NCBI GenBank assembly: GCA_963732095.1
Contig: CAVSZA010000069.1
Location: 1-64,000 of the forward strand
From: AP-15 sp963732095
GTDB taxonomy: Bacteria; Pseudomonadota; Alphaproteobacteria; ATCC43930; CGMCC-115725
Direction of reading: 5' to 3'
DNA: 64,000 nt
Positions within the stretch are counted from its first letter, which is position 1. Every line of letters starts with the position of its first letter. The notes under the pieces were generated by a model, which worked only from the letters and a program-made list of their open reading frames with translations, was not told the DNA's origin and did no database searches. The position numbers and the translations under genes are program-made. This document shows, one piece after another, positions 33,992 through 45,255 of the stretch.

Positions 33992-35770
33992 TCACGCGCA
34001 ATCGGCCAGCGCGGCTATGGTGTCCTGCGGCGATGGGGCGCGCTCAATGTGGCGGCGATGCCAGAGGGCGTAGAAGAGCAAGCTCCAGGCGGCGCGGGCG
34101 GTTCGCCTACCGGCGGGAGCGGCAAACAGGCGCTCCACCGCATCGGGGCGGCAGATTTCGCGCACTGCGCTTGAACGGGCGACAAGGGGGCCGAGGTCAG
34201 CGCCTCGACGCGCGATCCACTGCGCCACCGGCACCGTGAAGCCGCGCTTGCGGCTGAAGGGCTGCATGTCGGGCAGACGATCGGCGAGCCAGCGGCGCAA
34301 CAGCCATTTGCCGAACCCGCGCCTCACCTTGAGTTCGTCCGGCAGGCGGAAAATAAGCGCCGCCAGCTCGGTATCGAGATAGGGCGTACGGCCTTCGGTA
34401 CTGTGCGCCATCAGGCAGCGATCGAGCTTGACCAGCAGATCGTTGGGCAGCCAATCGGCGCAATCGACCGCTTGCGCGACCTGCAACGGAGTTCGCCGGT
34501 GGCCGCTATTGCGGATCTCGGCAGCGGCGATGCCATCGCGCCAGCCGGCGATCTCGTTTCGCAATATTCCGAGCCCGTCGAGCACGCCCCGCGCCCGCGG
34601 CGCGCGCCCGCCCGCCCACCATGGGCGCATCGCGCTGCGATAGCGTCCATACCCGGCGAAAAGCTCGTCACCGCCCTCACCTGTGAGAATGACTTTAAGG
34701 CCGGCCTCATGTGCCGCACGAGCAAGAGCCCAGGTCGGCAGGATCGCATAATCGGCGGCCGGGTCGTCGACCGTAGAGACGACCTCGGGCAGCAGCTTCC
34801 AAAAATCGGCTTCCTCAAACACGAGTTCGACATGCTCGGCCCCGACCGAGGCAGCGGCGGCGCGTGCGGCCGGGCGCTCGTCGGCAACCTCGCTCTCGGC
34901 AAAGCCGATCGTGAACGCCTTGACGGGGCGCTCGGCCAGCCGAGCCATCATCATGAGCACCACCGTCGAATCGATGCCGCCTGACAGAAATACGCCGAAC
35001 GGCACGTCCGAGCGCTGGTGCAGGCGGACGCTTTCCAGAAGAGCGGCATCCAGCCGGGCAATCGCCTCTGCCTCACCGAATTGCAACGGCCCGCCGTCGG
35101 GCAGCGCGGCGCAGCGCCGGCGCTCGACGATGCGCCCGCGGCGCACCACTACCATCTCTCCCGGGAGCACTCGATTGATCCCGGCGAAGATCGTCTCGCG
35201 GCCGGTTGTGAACTGCATCTGCACCAACTCGTTGCGTGCCGACCGAAAGAGCTGCGGGGCGACGATGCCGGCCTCGATCAACGCGCCCGGCTCCGAGGCG
35301 AAAGCAAAGGCGCGCGGCGTTTCGGCGTAATAGAGCGGCTTGATGCCGAACGGATCGCGGGTGAGGATCAGATGGCCGGCCGACGGATCGTGCAGCGCAA
35401 TCGCGTACATGCCCCGAAGATGCGCGGCGAAGTCGAGCCCGTATTGCCGATAGAGATGCAGCGGGAGCTCGCAATCCGACTGCGTCGACAACGCCGCCGA
35501 ACGGGCGCTGCCGAGGTCGGACCGCAGTTCGAGGTAATTGTAGATCTCGCCATTGGCGATCAGCGCCGCCCCGCCTGGTTCATAGAGCGGCTGGTCCCCG
35601 GTCGCCAGATCGATGATGGCGAGCCGGGTCTGCACCATCCCGACGTCCCCCGATCGGTATCGGCCATCGCCATCCGGGCCCCGGTGGCGCAGCGCCTCCC
35701 CCATGGCGCGCAGCGGCGCCGGCGGCGGGGGCGCGCCGTCATATGTCATCAGCCCGGCGATCCCGCACAT
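33992..35770 (-). CDS. asnB: Glutamine-hydrolysing asparagine synthetase
   Basis: 592 residues with an N-terminal Ntn glutaminase domain (C2 in MCGIAGLMTYDG) and the C-terminal synthetase domain with the pyrophosphate loop VFLSGGIDSTVV and EGGDELFAGYGRY. The start at 35770 puts the catalytic cysteine at position 2 after removal of Met, and the ATG overlaps the upstream glycosyltransferase stop as TGATG; the longer open frame to 36673 is an antisense-like artefact. Being third in a glycosyltransferase operon, it resembles the asnB-like genes of exopolysaccharide clusters, which may amidate a sugar or peptide rather than make free asparagine. Confidence 0.9.
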   Translation of the reverse strand: MCGIAGLMTYDGAPPPPAPLRAMGEALRHRGPDGDGRYRSGDVGMVQTRLAIIDLATGDQPLYEPGGAALIANGEIYNYLELRSDLGSARSAALSTQSDCELPLHLYRQYGLDFAAHLRGMYAIALHDPSAGHLILTRDPFGIKPLYYAETPRAFAFASEPGALIEAGIVAPQLFRSARNELVQMQFTTGRETIFAGINRVLPGEMVVVRRGRIVERRRCAALPDGGPLQFGEAEAIARLDAALLESVRLHQRSDVPFGVFLSGGIDSTVVLMMMARLAERPVKAFTIGFAESEVADERPAARAAAASVGAEHVELVFEEADFWKLLPEVVSTVDDPAADYAILPTWALARAAHEAGLKVILTGEGGDELFAGYGRYRSAMRPWWAGGRAPRARGVLDGLGILRNEIAGWRDGIAAAEIRNSGHRRTPLQVAQAVDCADWLPNDLLVKLDRCLMAHSTEGRTPYLDTELAALIFRLPDELKVRRGFGKWLLRRWLADRLPDMQPFSRKRGFTVPVAQWIARRGADLGPLVARSSAVREICRPDAVERLFAAPAGRRTARAAWSLLFYALWHRRHIERAPSPQDTIAALADCA

Positions 35771-36813
35771 CAGCGTGTCACTTGATCGAAGAACCTGCGG
35801 TAACCGGCGACGACGATCGGCTCGGTGAAGTCGGCTTCGTAGGCCCGGCGGCCCGCGTCTCCGAGTTTCGCACGCAGCGCGGGATCGGCGCAAACGCGCT
35901 CGATCGCATCGGCGAGCGCTTGCGGGCCGCCGCCGCGACTTCCGGGGAGCGGCACCAGGATGCCGCTTTCGCCATCCTCGATCAGACCGGCCGGCCCGTC
36001 GCTTGCCGTGGCGACGACCGGCAATCGGGCGGACCAGGCCTCGATCACGACATTGCCGAGCGGCTCGTACAGCGAGGGACAGACCAGAAGATCGGCCGTC
36101 GCCAACAAGCGCGGCACGTCCTCGCGCCAGCCGAGGAAGCGGACCCGGCCAGTGATCCCCAGCCGGGTGGCGAGGCGTTCGAGGCGCGCCCGCAGCGGGC
36201 CGTCCCCGGCGATCCACAGGGTGATCTCCCGGGTTGCGGCGAGGGCCTCGAGCAACAGGTCGAACCCCTTGTTTGGGTGGAGCCGGCCCAGAGCCAACGC
36301 CAATGGCGCCCGCCCACCCGGCGCCACGCTGACTGCGGCGGCCGCGGCAACTGCCGAATCGGGAACAAAATTCCGCAGGTAAGTGATGCGTTCGCGCGGC
36401 CAGCCTTTGGCGATCGCATAATCCACAATAGCGCGGGTGTTCCCGATCAGATGATCGCAGCGGCGATAATATTTCAGATCGTAATAACCGCCGAGGCGGG
36501 CGACATGCACAAAGTCGCCGCGCGGGCACAGCCGCGTGGCGCGGCTCATCCAGGTCAGAACGATATCGGGGCGCCAGGCGGCGATCTCGCGACCAAAGGC
36601 CAATCGGGTCGCCAGGTCGAAGATGCCGCCGAAGGCGAGTTCGCCGACCCCGACCCCGGCGGCCCGCAGGCATTGCGCCCGGCTGGAATTGCGGCGGATC
36701 AGCACCCGTTGCGGCTCGCCGGCGCGCTGCAGCGCCGCGGCGAGCCGGATGAAAAAAGTCTCCGCTCCGCCGTATTCCGCACCGGCGATCGCCTGCAGCA
36801 CCCGCCGGGTCAT
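35770..36813 (-). CDS. Glycosyltransferase family 4
   Basis: 347 residues, GT-B fold. The N-terminal acceptor domain has AEYGGAETFFIRLAAALQ, the donor domain PLALALGRLHPNKGFDLLLE, WIAGDGPLR, FLGWREDVPRLLATADLLV and the EX7E motif region SLYEPLGNVVIEAWS. ATG 36813 overlaps the stop of the previous gene (ATGA) and its own stop overlaps asnB (TGATG), so three genes are translationally coupled. It likely builds a surface polysaccharide or LPS; donor and acceptor are unknown. Confidence 0.9.
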   Translation of the reverse strand: MTRRVLQAIAGAEYGGAETFFIRLAAALQRAGEPQRVLIRRNSSRAQCLRAAGVGVGELAFGGIFDLATRLAFGREIAAWRPDIVLTWMSRATRLCPRGDFVHVARLGGYYDLKYYRRCDHLIGNTRAIVDYAIAKGWPRERITYLRNFVPDSAVAAAAAVSVAPGGRAPLALALGRLHPNKGFDLLLEALAATREITLWIAGDGPLRARLERLATRLGITGRVRFLGWREDVPRLLATADLLVCPSLYEPLGNVVIEAWSARLPVVATASDGPAGLIEDGESGILVPLPGSRGGGPQALADAIERVCADPALRAKLGDAGRRAYEADFTEPIVVAGYRRFFDQVTR

Positions 36814-37832
36814 CTCATCAGCGCTTCGAACCTGCCCGCGACGGCGTCCCAGCTGGATCCGCCTTGGGTCGCGAGAGCGGCGAGATGCCACTGCCGCCAC
36901 AAGGCGTCGTCGCGCAGCGCCGCTATTGCCGCCGTCGCAAATGCGTCGTCATTCTCGGCAACACGACCCGTGGCGCCATCGATGATCCGTTCGGGGGCCG
37001 AGCCCAGGGGCTGTACGATCGCCGGCACCCCCATCGCCTGCGCCTCGGCGAGCGCGAGACAGAACGTCTCCCCCGGATCGCCGCGGTAGAGCATGACCCT
37101 GGCGCTGGACAGAGCTTCCGCCAACTCTGCGCGGCCGACTGGCGCGAAGCGGTGTATCCGGTGCGCGGCGAGGCTGTCGACTCGCGCCAGAACCTCATCC
37201 ATCCGCGGCGCCCGGGTCGAGCCGTAGACCGTCTCTCCGGCATAAATGTGCAATTCCGCCCGCGGCACTGCCGGCGCGATGCGCGCAACCCAGAGGTCGA
37301 GCAGCCAATCGAGCCCGCGCAGCGGGTTCGAGGTAAAAATTGCCCGCGGCGGCGGCGCCTCGCGTGGCGTTACCGCGCGGAAGCGGTCGAGCACGCCATA
37401 GGGTATGATCTCGCGCCCGCCGCAAGGCAGCCAGTCCGGCACCGTTGTCGCGTGGTAGGCTCCCGTTGTAATCAGGATCGGGCGGTACCGGGCGAGCCGC
37501 CACAGATTGCGCGGCTTTTTGAGATAACCTGCGGGATTGTGTAGCCAGAACAGCCGGCACCCGGCTTTTCGAACGAGGCCGATGACCCGGTGGCCGCGAT
37601 TACCAATGTAAAGATCGCAGGCCGGCGGAATTCCGCCCGAAAGGGGCGCCCAGTTCACACCGTTGTGGCAGAGGGCGGCGGGGCAGCGGTTGCGCACCGC
37701 AACCCTATGGCCGCGCCGCGCCAAGGCTTCGGCGAGCGCCGCGAACGCCGTCTCCGCCCCGCCGAGCGGCCCCCGCTCCGCCGTCGCCCCGTCAAAAGGG
37801 ACGCCGTCATCGGCCATCACCACCTCAGCCAT
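36810..37832 (-). CDS. Glycosyltransferase (GT4-like)
   Basis: 340 residues. The N-terminal GPLGGAETAFAALAEALARR and the C-terminal PVGRAELAEALSSARVMLYR then GETFCLALAEAQAMGVPAIV match GT-B retaining transferases; the glutamate spacing is GT4-like. It is the first gene of the operon with a second GT4 and asnB. The start at 37832 is one of two good choices; ATG 37817 has GAGG five bases before it and may be the real one. Confidence 0.82.
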   Translation of the reverse strand: MAEVVMADDGVPFDGATAERGPLGGAETAFAALAEALARRGHRVAVRNRCPAALCHNGVNWAPLSGGIPPACDLYIGNRGHRVIGLVRKAGCRLFWLHNPAGYLKKPRNLWRLARYRPILITTGAYHATTVPDWLPCGGREIIPYGVLDRFRAVTPREAPPPRAIFTSNPLRGLDWLLDLWVARIAPAVPRAELHIYAGETVYGSTRAPRMDEVLARVDSLAAHRIHRFAPVGRAELAEALSSARVMLYRGDPGETFCLALAEAQAMGVPAIVQPLGSAPERIIDGATGRVAENDDAFATAAIAALRDDALWRQWHLAALATQGGSSWDAVAGRFEALMR

Positions 37833-38033
37833 CGTAGCGGGCACCGACGCGCGCATCGATCCGGTCGTTCTTGGTGTTGCGGCCGAGGCTTTTGGGCATA
37901 GACCCACTTCATTTTGATCCAGCTAGAGTGCCGTCGCGGAGGAGCCGACTTCTGACCGAAAGCGTGTGATAGGGTGATAGCGTCCCAATGTTCGCACGTC
38001 TGTGGCCCATTGACAGCAGCGGAAGGATTATCT

Positions 38034-39671
<1,638 letters not shown>

Positions 39672-39697
39672 GTCGGCAACAACTCCAAGACCTTGTG

Positions 39698-40498
39698 TCA
39701 ACCGCCGGTCGAGCTGGCCTGCGGCTCGAGCAGCGCGTCGCCAAGGGCGACCTCGCCGCCTGCCGTCACCTCGGCGTAGACGCCCATATTGATGTGGCCG
39801 AAAGCGCGCCCGAGGGCGGCGACGATGTCGAGATCGCGTTTCGCAGTGACGGGATTGACCTGGGTTGCCGCACATCTGGTGATCGGCGAGATCACCCGCA
39901 GCCGCGCGGCTCCGAGGGTAATTTCAGATTCGATCCAGTCCTGCTCGCTCCACGCCGATGCCCCGTCGAAATAGATGTTGGCGCGAAATCGGATCGGATC
40001 GACCGGCACGCCCGTCGCCGCTTCGAGCGCCGCGATGCTCGCGCGGTTGATTAGAGAGACGTATTTATCGGTCGTCGCATTCGGTTTGCGGCGCGCATCG
40101 GCAAAGGCATGCCCCGCCGCCTCGACGACGCGCAGCGGTCCATTCACGGCGTCGCCGAGGAAATCAGCGAAGAATTCTGCGACCAGCCTGCATCCCTCGG
40201 TCTCGGTCATCCGCTCGCGCAACAAAACCCGGTTATTTTCAGCGACCGTCAAGACACCGCTTTGCGCGTCGAAGCGGGTCTGCAGCTGCGCGAGTTTTTC
40301 GTCGCGCATCAGCATGATGAAATGGATCTTCGAGAGCCATTCCGGGCGCTGCGGATCGAATAGCGTCGAGCCGAGCGCGATCGCAAAGCGCCGATCGTGC
40401 GGCAGGCATTCGCCGGGGACGAGCGCCGCGCGGTCCATTCGCTCGGCGCTCAAGCCCTTTACCGGGTAGCGGTAGATCGCGGTAACGGTGGCGGCCAT
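39698..40498 (-). CDS. MOSC domain protein
   Basis: 266 residues: an N-terminal MOSC_N beta-barrel (ATVTAIYRYPVKGLSAERM) and a C-terminal MOSC domain with the conserved cysteine in SPITRCAATQVNP. Such proteins (mARC/YcbX-like) bind molybdenum cofactor and reduce N-hydroxylated compounds. Unlike YcbX there is no C-terminal 2Fe-2S ferredoxin domain, so a separate electron donor is needed. It converges on the monooxygenase gene. The start ATG 40498 is the only reasonable one. Confidence 0.87.
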   Translation of the reverse strand: MAATVTAIYRYPVKGLSAERMDRAALVPGECLPHDRRFAIALGSTLFDPQRPEWLSKIHFIMLMRDEKLAQLQTRFDAQSGVLTVAENNRVLLRERMTETEGCRLVAEFFADFLGDAVNGPLRVVEAAGHAFADARRKPNATTDKYVSLINRASIAALEAATGVPVDPIRFRANIYFDGASAWSEQDWIESEITLGAARLRVISPITRCAATQVNPVTAKRDLDIVAALGRAFGHINMGVYAEVTAGGEVALGDALLEPQASSTGG

Positions 40499-40861
40499 GC
40501 CGGCAACCTACCTCTCGTCTGCCATAAGGACAACAGCACCTTCCCCGATGAGAAAACCCGATGCCGGACCCAAAATTGCCGTAATGGCATGGTAAACGTC
40601 GCACCGAGTGGTTCTCATCCCGCGTCAGATAGCGACATGGGCGATGTCCCTGCGCCATTCCTGGCTGTTCTCTCGCTGTATTAACAGCGATAGTCGGCGG
40701 TCACGCTTCGTTCCACACACAAGCGAAAAAAGTGAGCCTGCAGGTTTAAGGAAAGTCGGCGGCGCGCCGTCACGTTCGAGTGATCGGGCCGGGCGGACTT
40801 CGATGGCGGCTCGTTTGCTGATACGCTGGGCGTTCTGTCCGCAGCCTATTGGAGAGCAATC
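40499..40861. other. Gap without a gene
   Basis: A 363-base space between the divergent MOSC and sorbosone-dehydrogenase genes. I see no credible reading frame, RNA gene or strong palindrome. It must carry both promoters. GGAGAG lies just before the start at 40862. Confidence 0.4.
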
Positions 40862-42286
40862 ATGGCAATGAATTCGCGCATCTCATTGATTGCCCTGGCT
40901 GCAAGCGTCGCCGCCGTGCTGGCGCTGTCGTCGGCCTCGGCACAGCAACAGGAGGCGCCGGGACAAGGCTCTGTTGCGAAGGAAGAGCTGGCGCAGAATT
41001 TCCAGGCCGAGCACGAGATCGGCCGGCGCTACCATTTCGATCCGAACGACCTGCCGCCGCCGAAGACCGGGCCGATCGTCGCCGACCGGTCGATGATCGT
41101 GCCGTTCAACGGGCAGAAATTGGAGGTGCCGCCGGGCTTCACCGCCGCGCCGTTCGTGACGGGCCTCGTCAATCCGCGGCGGCTGCTCGTGCTGCCAAAT
41201 GGCGACGTGTTGGTCGCCGAGCAGAGCGCCGGCTACGTGACACTCTTGCGCGACGACGGCGAGGGGCACGCCAAGTGGATCGACCGCCATGTCGAGGACC
41301 TCAACCGGCCCTACGGCCTCGCGTTGCGCGGCGACGAGATCCTTGTCGTCGACCAGGACGCGATCTGGCGCGTGCCGCACATCGTCGGTAATTTGCGGGC
41401 CGGCCGCCCGGTGCCGCCGCAGAAGGCCGCAGACGTGCCGCCCGACCAGCGCAAGCCGGTGCCCGGCGCCTACGGCGCGGAATTGCTGACCAAGAAGGGC
41501 GTCTTCGGCATTCCGGTCGGCCACCAGAACCGGCATCTGGCGATCGACCCGAAAACCGGCGCCCTCTATATCGGCGTCGGCTCGTCCGGCAATCTCGGCG
41601 TCGAGCCCGAACCAAAGGCGACGATCCAGCGCTTCGATCCCGACGGCTCCAATCAGACGACCGTCGCCTCCGGCACGCGCAACCCGACGGCACTGGCTTT
41701 CCAGCCCGAGACGGGTGATTTGTGGGCGGTCGTGCAGGAACGCGACGGGCTCGGCGACAATTTGCCCTCCGATTACCTGATCCGCGTGCAGCAGGGTGGG
41801 TTCTATGGCTGGCCCTACGCCTATATCGGCAACCACCCGCAGCCGGGATTTGCGCAGCTCGCGCCCGACAAGGTCGAAGCGACGATCACGCCCGACCTCT
41901 TGTTCCAGGCCCATTCCTCCCTGCTCGACCTCGTCTTCTACGACGCCGGGCAGTTCCCCGCCGAATACAAGGGGAGCCTCTTCGTTGCGCTGAAGGGCTC
42001 GTGGAACCGCTCGGTGCCGACCGGCTACAAGGTTGTCCGGGTGCCGTTCAAGGATGGCCGGCCGGAAGGCTATTACGAGAATTTCGCGACCGGCTTCTGG
42101 GCTTCCGGCGAAGAGCGCGCCGAGGTCTGGGGCCGCCCCGCCGCGCTCGCCGTCGCCAAGGACGGCTCTTTGCTCGTTGCCGACGACACCGGCGGCACGA
42201 TCTGGCGCATTTCCTACAAGGGCCCGCCCGCCGAGCACGCCGGCGGACCTGCCGAGAGCACCGGGTCCGAGGCGAAGAAGCAGTGA
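40862..42286 (+). CDS. PQQ-type sugar/sorbosone dehydrogenase-like beta-propeller
   Basis: 474 residues, exported (signal MAMNSRISLIALAASVAAVL, cleavage near ASA-Q). The six-bladed propeller shows the glucose/sorbosone dehydrogenase phrases GLVNPRRLLVLPNGDVLVAE, LNRPYGLAL, GTRNPTALAFQPETGDLW, GGFYGWPYAYIG and VAKDGSLLVADDTGGTIWRI. It is probably a periplasmic PQQ-dependent aldose or sorbosone dehydrogenase passing electrons to a cytochrome c. PQQ synthesis genes are not in the window. GGAGAG lies before the ATG. Its stop overlaps the next gene's GTG (GTGA). Confidence 0.87.
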   Translation: MAMNSRISLIALAASVAAVLALSSASAQQQEAPGQGSVAKEELAQNFQAEHEIGRRYHFDPNDLPPPKTGPIVADRSMIVPFNGQKLEVPPGFTAAPFVTGLVNPRRLLVLPNGDVLVAEQSAGYVTLLRDDGEGHAKWIDRHVEDLNRPYGLALRGDEILVVDQDAIWRVPHIVGNLRAGRPVPPQKAADVPPDQRKPVPGAYGAELLTKKGVFGIPVGHQNRHLAIDPKTGALYIGVGSSGNLGVEPEPKATIQRFDPDGSNQTTVASGTRNPTALAFQPETGDLWAVVQERDGLGDNLPSDYLIRVQQGGFYGWPYAYIGNHPQPGFAQLAPDKVEATITPDLLFQAHSSLLDLVFYDAGQFPAEYKGSLFVALKGSWNRSVPTGYKVVRVPFKDGRPEGYYENFATGFWASGEERAEVWGRPAALAVAKDGSLLVADDTGGTIWRISYKGPPAEHAGGPAESTGSEAKKQ

Positions 42287-43248
42287 TCGATCTCGACATC
42301 TTGGAGGCCGCGGCCTCGTTCGTTCATCGGGTAATGCCGCCGACCCCGCAATATTGCTGGCCATTGCTGTCCCGACGGCTCGGCGCCGAGCTGTGGGTCA
42401 AGCACGAGAACCACACGCCGATCGGCTCCTTCAAGATCCGCGGCGGTCTCGTTTATCTCGACGCGGTCAGGCGGGCGCAGCCGGATATTCGGGGTGTCGT
42501 AACGGCGACCACCGGTAATCACGGTCAGAGCATTGCGCTCGCCGCCGCGCGGCTGGGGGTCGATGCGACGATCGTCGTGCCTCACGGCAACAGCATCGAA
42601 AAGAACCGGGCGATGGCGGGGTTCGGTGCGCGGCTCGTCGAGTCCGGGCACGATTTCCAGGCCGCGTTCGAGCACGCGACCGAATTGGCCGAGCGCGAAA
42701 AGCGGCATTTTGTCCATTCCTACGATCCGCTGCTGGTGCGCGGTGTCGCCAGCTACGCGCTCGAGCTGTTCCGCGCGGTTCCCGACCTCGATGTCGTCTA
42801 TGTCCCGATCGGGCTCGGCAGCGGCATCTCGGGGGTGATCGCGGCTCGCGACGCGCTGGGACTTCGCACCGAGATCGTCGGCGTCGTTGCGGCCAACGCC
42901 CCGACATACGCGCTGTCCTTCGCCGCCGGCGCGCCGGTCAACACCAATTCCGCCGACACGATGGCGGGCGGGCTCGCCGTGCGGGTGCCCGATCCGGAGG
43001 CGCTCGACATCATCCGCCGCGGCGCCGCGCGCATCCTCACCGTCTCGGAAGCGGAGATGCGCCGCGCGATGCGGGTTATGTTCAGCGACACGCACAATGT
43101 CGCCGAAGGCGCCGGCGCTGCGGCGCTGGCTGCGGCGCTGCAGGAACGGGATCGCCGCGCGGGCAAGCGGGTCGCTGTCATCCAATCCGGCGGCAACATC
43201 GACCGCGCCTTCTTCGCCGAAGTGCTGGCAGAGGAAGATGAGAAATGA
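42283..43248 (+). CDS. PLP-dependent threonine/serine dehydratase-like protein
   Basis: 321 residues, fold type II PLP enzyme. The PLP lysine is in NHTPIGSFKIRGG; TTGNHGQSIALAAA binds the cofactor carboxylate region and GLGSGISGVIAARDALG its phosphate. It lacks the C-terminal regulatory ACT domain of biosynthetic IlvA, so a catabolic threonine dehydratase or serine racemase/hydroxyaspartate ammonia-lyase activity is more likely. The GTG start overlaps the propeller protein's stop (GTGA), giving a coupled pair whose metabolic link is not obvious. Confidence 0.87.
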   Translation: MIDLDILEAAASFVHRVMPPTPQYCWPLLSRRLGAELWVKHENHTPIGSFKIRGGLVYLDAVRRAQPDIRGVVTATTGNHGQSIALAAARLGVDATIVVPHGNSIEKNRAMAGFGARLVESGHDFQAAFEHATELAEREKRHFVHSYDPLLVRGVASYALELFRAVPDLDVVYVPIGLGSGISGVIAARDALGLRTEIVGVVAANAPTYALSFAAGAPVNTNSADTMAGGLAVRVPDPEALDIIRRGAARILTVSEAEMRRAMRVMFSDTHNVAEGAGAAALAAALQERDRRAGKRVAVIQSGGNIDRAFFAEVLAEEDEK

Positions 43249-43682
43249 AGGCGACCGCGACATGGAACAGCGGCTAGTTCGCGGGTAGGCACGCGCGCAC
43301 CGATATCGCGCTGAGCCCAGCCGGAACCCCTTCTGCAGTCCAATGTTTGCCGGGTTGGTTGATTGTAGCTAACCACGTTACGGCCTTCGCCGGAGCCTTT
43401 GGAGCGCCTGATGGTTTGGCGGGTGTCGAAAGTCGATCCGACGACGAATGTCACCGCCGCGGCGGTGTTGAAGGCGTTCGAATTCGGCGCGCCGCTCTGG
43501 ACGCCCCTCGGTGGAATGTTACAGGGCGGGTGTCGAGGCGTGGCGGCGGCAGCATCCGGATCAAACCCCCGAATATACCGCGAAGCAGGCGGTCGCTGTG
43601 ATCCTCGCGGCGCATGCGAAGATCCGGATCGAGGAATAGCGTACTGCTTGACATAACCGGTGCCCTCCCTTTGCATCGCGGG
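43249..43682 (+). other. Gap with a possible 42-residue reading frame
   Basis: Most of this 434-base space is empty. From GTG 43511 to TAG 43637-43639 a frame reads MECYRAGVEAWRRQHPDQTP then EYTAKQAVAVILAAHAKIRI, which looks like the end of a real helical protein rather than random sequence. There is no ribosome site, so it may be a remnant of a longer gene. Confidence 0.35.
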
Positions 43683-43865
43683 ATGGCGCAACCTTCACAG
43701 CCCGGCGCAAAGCACAACGCTGAACACGCAGAGCGCGAGAAGCGTTTGGCGAAGGCGTTGCGGGAAAATCTGAGGCGCCGCAAGGAGCAGGCCCGGGCCC
43801 AGCAGCGGCGTGCCACACCGCCAGCCAAAAAAGGCGAGGGAGGCGACGGCGAGCCGCCGGCTTGA
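43683..43865 (+). CDS. Small basic coiled protein upstream of murA
   Basis: 60 residues, strongly charged and helical: MAQPSQPGAKHNAEHAEREK, then RLAKALRENLRRRKEQARAQ, then a lysine/glycine-rich tail. Short Arg/Lys/Ala-rich proteins with the LRENLRRRK pattern occur in this position before murA in other alphaproteobacteria, to my knowledge. ATG 43683 is chosen because it begins this pattern; the longer frame from 43614 is unlike a protein. Probable nucleic-acid or ribosome contact, unproven. Confidence 0.7.
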   Translation: MAQPSQPGAKHNAEHAEREKRLAKALRENLRRRKEQARAQQRRATPPAKKGEGGDGEPPA

Positions 43866-43971
43866 GCGGCGCTTCGCCGTCAAGTAAAAGCAGCCGGACG
43901 GCGGCGTGACCGCCAATAGATAGGCTGCTGCCTGCCGCCGGTGTGGGCGGCGGGCGGGTGCAACCGAGGCG

Positions 43972-45255
43972 ATGGACAAGATCTGCATCAAGGGCGGCGT
44001 GCCGCTCGAAGGCGTAATCCCGATCGGTGGCGCCAAAAACGCGGCCTTGCCGCTGATGACCGCGTCGCTGCTGACGTCGGAAACTTTGACCCTGAAAAAC
44101 GTCCCCGTTCTCGCCGACATCGCCACGATGGCGAACCTACTGGTTCAGCACGGCGTGGCGGTCATCCGAGGTGAGGAGGGGGCAGATTCGGGGCACGTCC
44201 TCGAATTGTCGGCGGGGCACATCACCTCAAGCACCGCACCCTATGATCTCGTTCGGAAGATGCGGGCTTCGGTTCTCGTCCTCGGGCCGCTGGTCGCACG
44301 CTGCGGCCGCGCGCGCGTCTCGCTGCCGGGTGGTTGCGCGATCGGCACTCGCCCGGTCGACCTGCACATAAAGGGATTGCAGCGGCTCGGCGCCGAGGTA
44401 GAGCTGCGCGGAGGCTATATCGACGCGCGCGCCCCTAAAGGATTGCGCGGCGCCGAGATCGCCTTTCCCGCGGTCTCAGTCGGTGCGACCGAGAATCTGC
44501 TGATGGCGGCGAGCTTGGCGGAGGGCGAGACCCTGCTGATCAACGCCGCGCGCGAGCCGGAAATCGCCAATCTGGCCGAGTGCCTCGTGGCGATGGGCGC
44601 GCACATCGACGGGATCGGCACCGACCGCCTGCGGATCATGGGCGTCCCGCGGCTGCACGGGGCGACCCATTCGATCATCCCGGACCGGATCGAGACCGGA
44701 ACCTACATCATCGCCGCCGCGGCGACGAATGGCGAGGTCACGCTGACCGGGACCCGCCTCGATCTTGTCGCGGCAGTCGCGCGCATTCTCGAAGGCGCCG
44801 GTATCGAAATCGCGGCAACCGCCGACGGCCTGACGGTGCGGCGATATGCCGAACGCCTCGAAGGCGTCGACGTGATGACCGAACCCTATCCCGGGTTCCC
44901 GACCGATCTGCAGGCGCAGATCATGGCGCTGATGACGATCGCCAAAGGCGCCTCGATGATCACCGAGACGATTTTCGAGAACCGGTTCATGCATGTGCCG
45001 GAACTGGCCCGAATGGGGGCCAACATCAACGTCCATGGCGCTTCGGCCTTGGTGCGCGGCGTGCCGCGGCTGATGGGGGCGCCGGTGATGGCGACCGATT
45101 TGCGGGCCTCGGTGTCGCTCGTTGTTGCCGGCCTCGCGGCGGCCGGGGAAACCGTGATCAACCGCGTCTATCACCTAGACCGCGGTTACGAACGGCTCGA
45201 GGAAAAGCTCGCCGGGTGCAACGCCCGGATTGAAAGGCTGCGGGATGGCGCCTGA
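43972..45255 (+). CDS. murA: UDP-N-acetylglucosamine 1-carboxyvinyltransferase
   Basis: First committed step of peptidoglycan synthesis: transfers enolpyruvate from PEP to UDP-GlcNAc. 427 residues. The catalytic/fosfomycin-binding cysteine is C122 in SLPGGCAIGTRPVDLH, so the enzyme should be fosfomycin-sensitive. GGAKNAALPLM near the N-terminus and the PGFPTDLQAQ loop are diagnostic. The start at 43972 gives the canonical N-terminus. It heads the murA-DUF2948-hisG-hisD run and overlaps the next gene by 11 bases. Confidence 0.97.
   Translation: MDKICIKGGVPLEGVIPIGGAKNAALPLMTASLLTSETLTLKNVPVLADIATMANLLVQHGVAVIRGEEGADSGHVLELSAGHITSSTAPYDLVRKMRASVLVLGPLVARCGRARVSLPGGCAIGTRPVDLHIKGLQRLGAEVELRGGYIDARAPKGLRGAEIAFPAVSVGATENLLMAASLAEGETLLINAAREPEIANLAECLVAMGAHIDGIGTDRLRIMGVPRLHGATHSIIPDRIETGTYIIAAAATNGEVTLTGTRLDLVAAVARILEGAGIEIAATADGLTVRRYAERLEGVDVMTEPYPGFPTDLQAQIMALMTIAKGASMITETIFENRFMHVPELARMGANINVHGASALVRGVPRLMGAPVMATDLRASVSLVVAGLAAAGETVINRVYHLDRGYERLEEKLAGCNARIERLRDGA

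Noticed and set aside
35771..36673. Extension of the asparagine synthetase frame upstream of 35770
   Set aside because: It is antisense-like sequence overlapping the glycosyltransferase gene; the catalytic Cys must follow the initiator Met at 35770.
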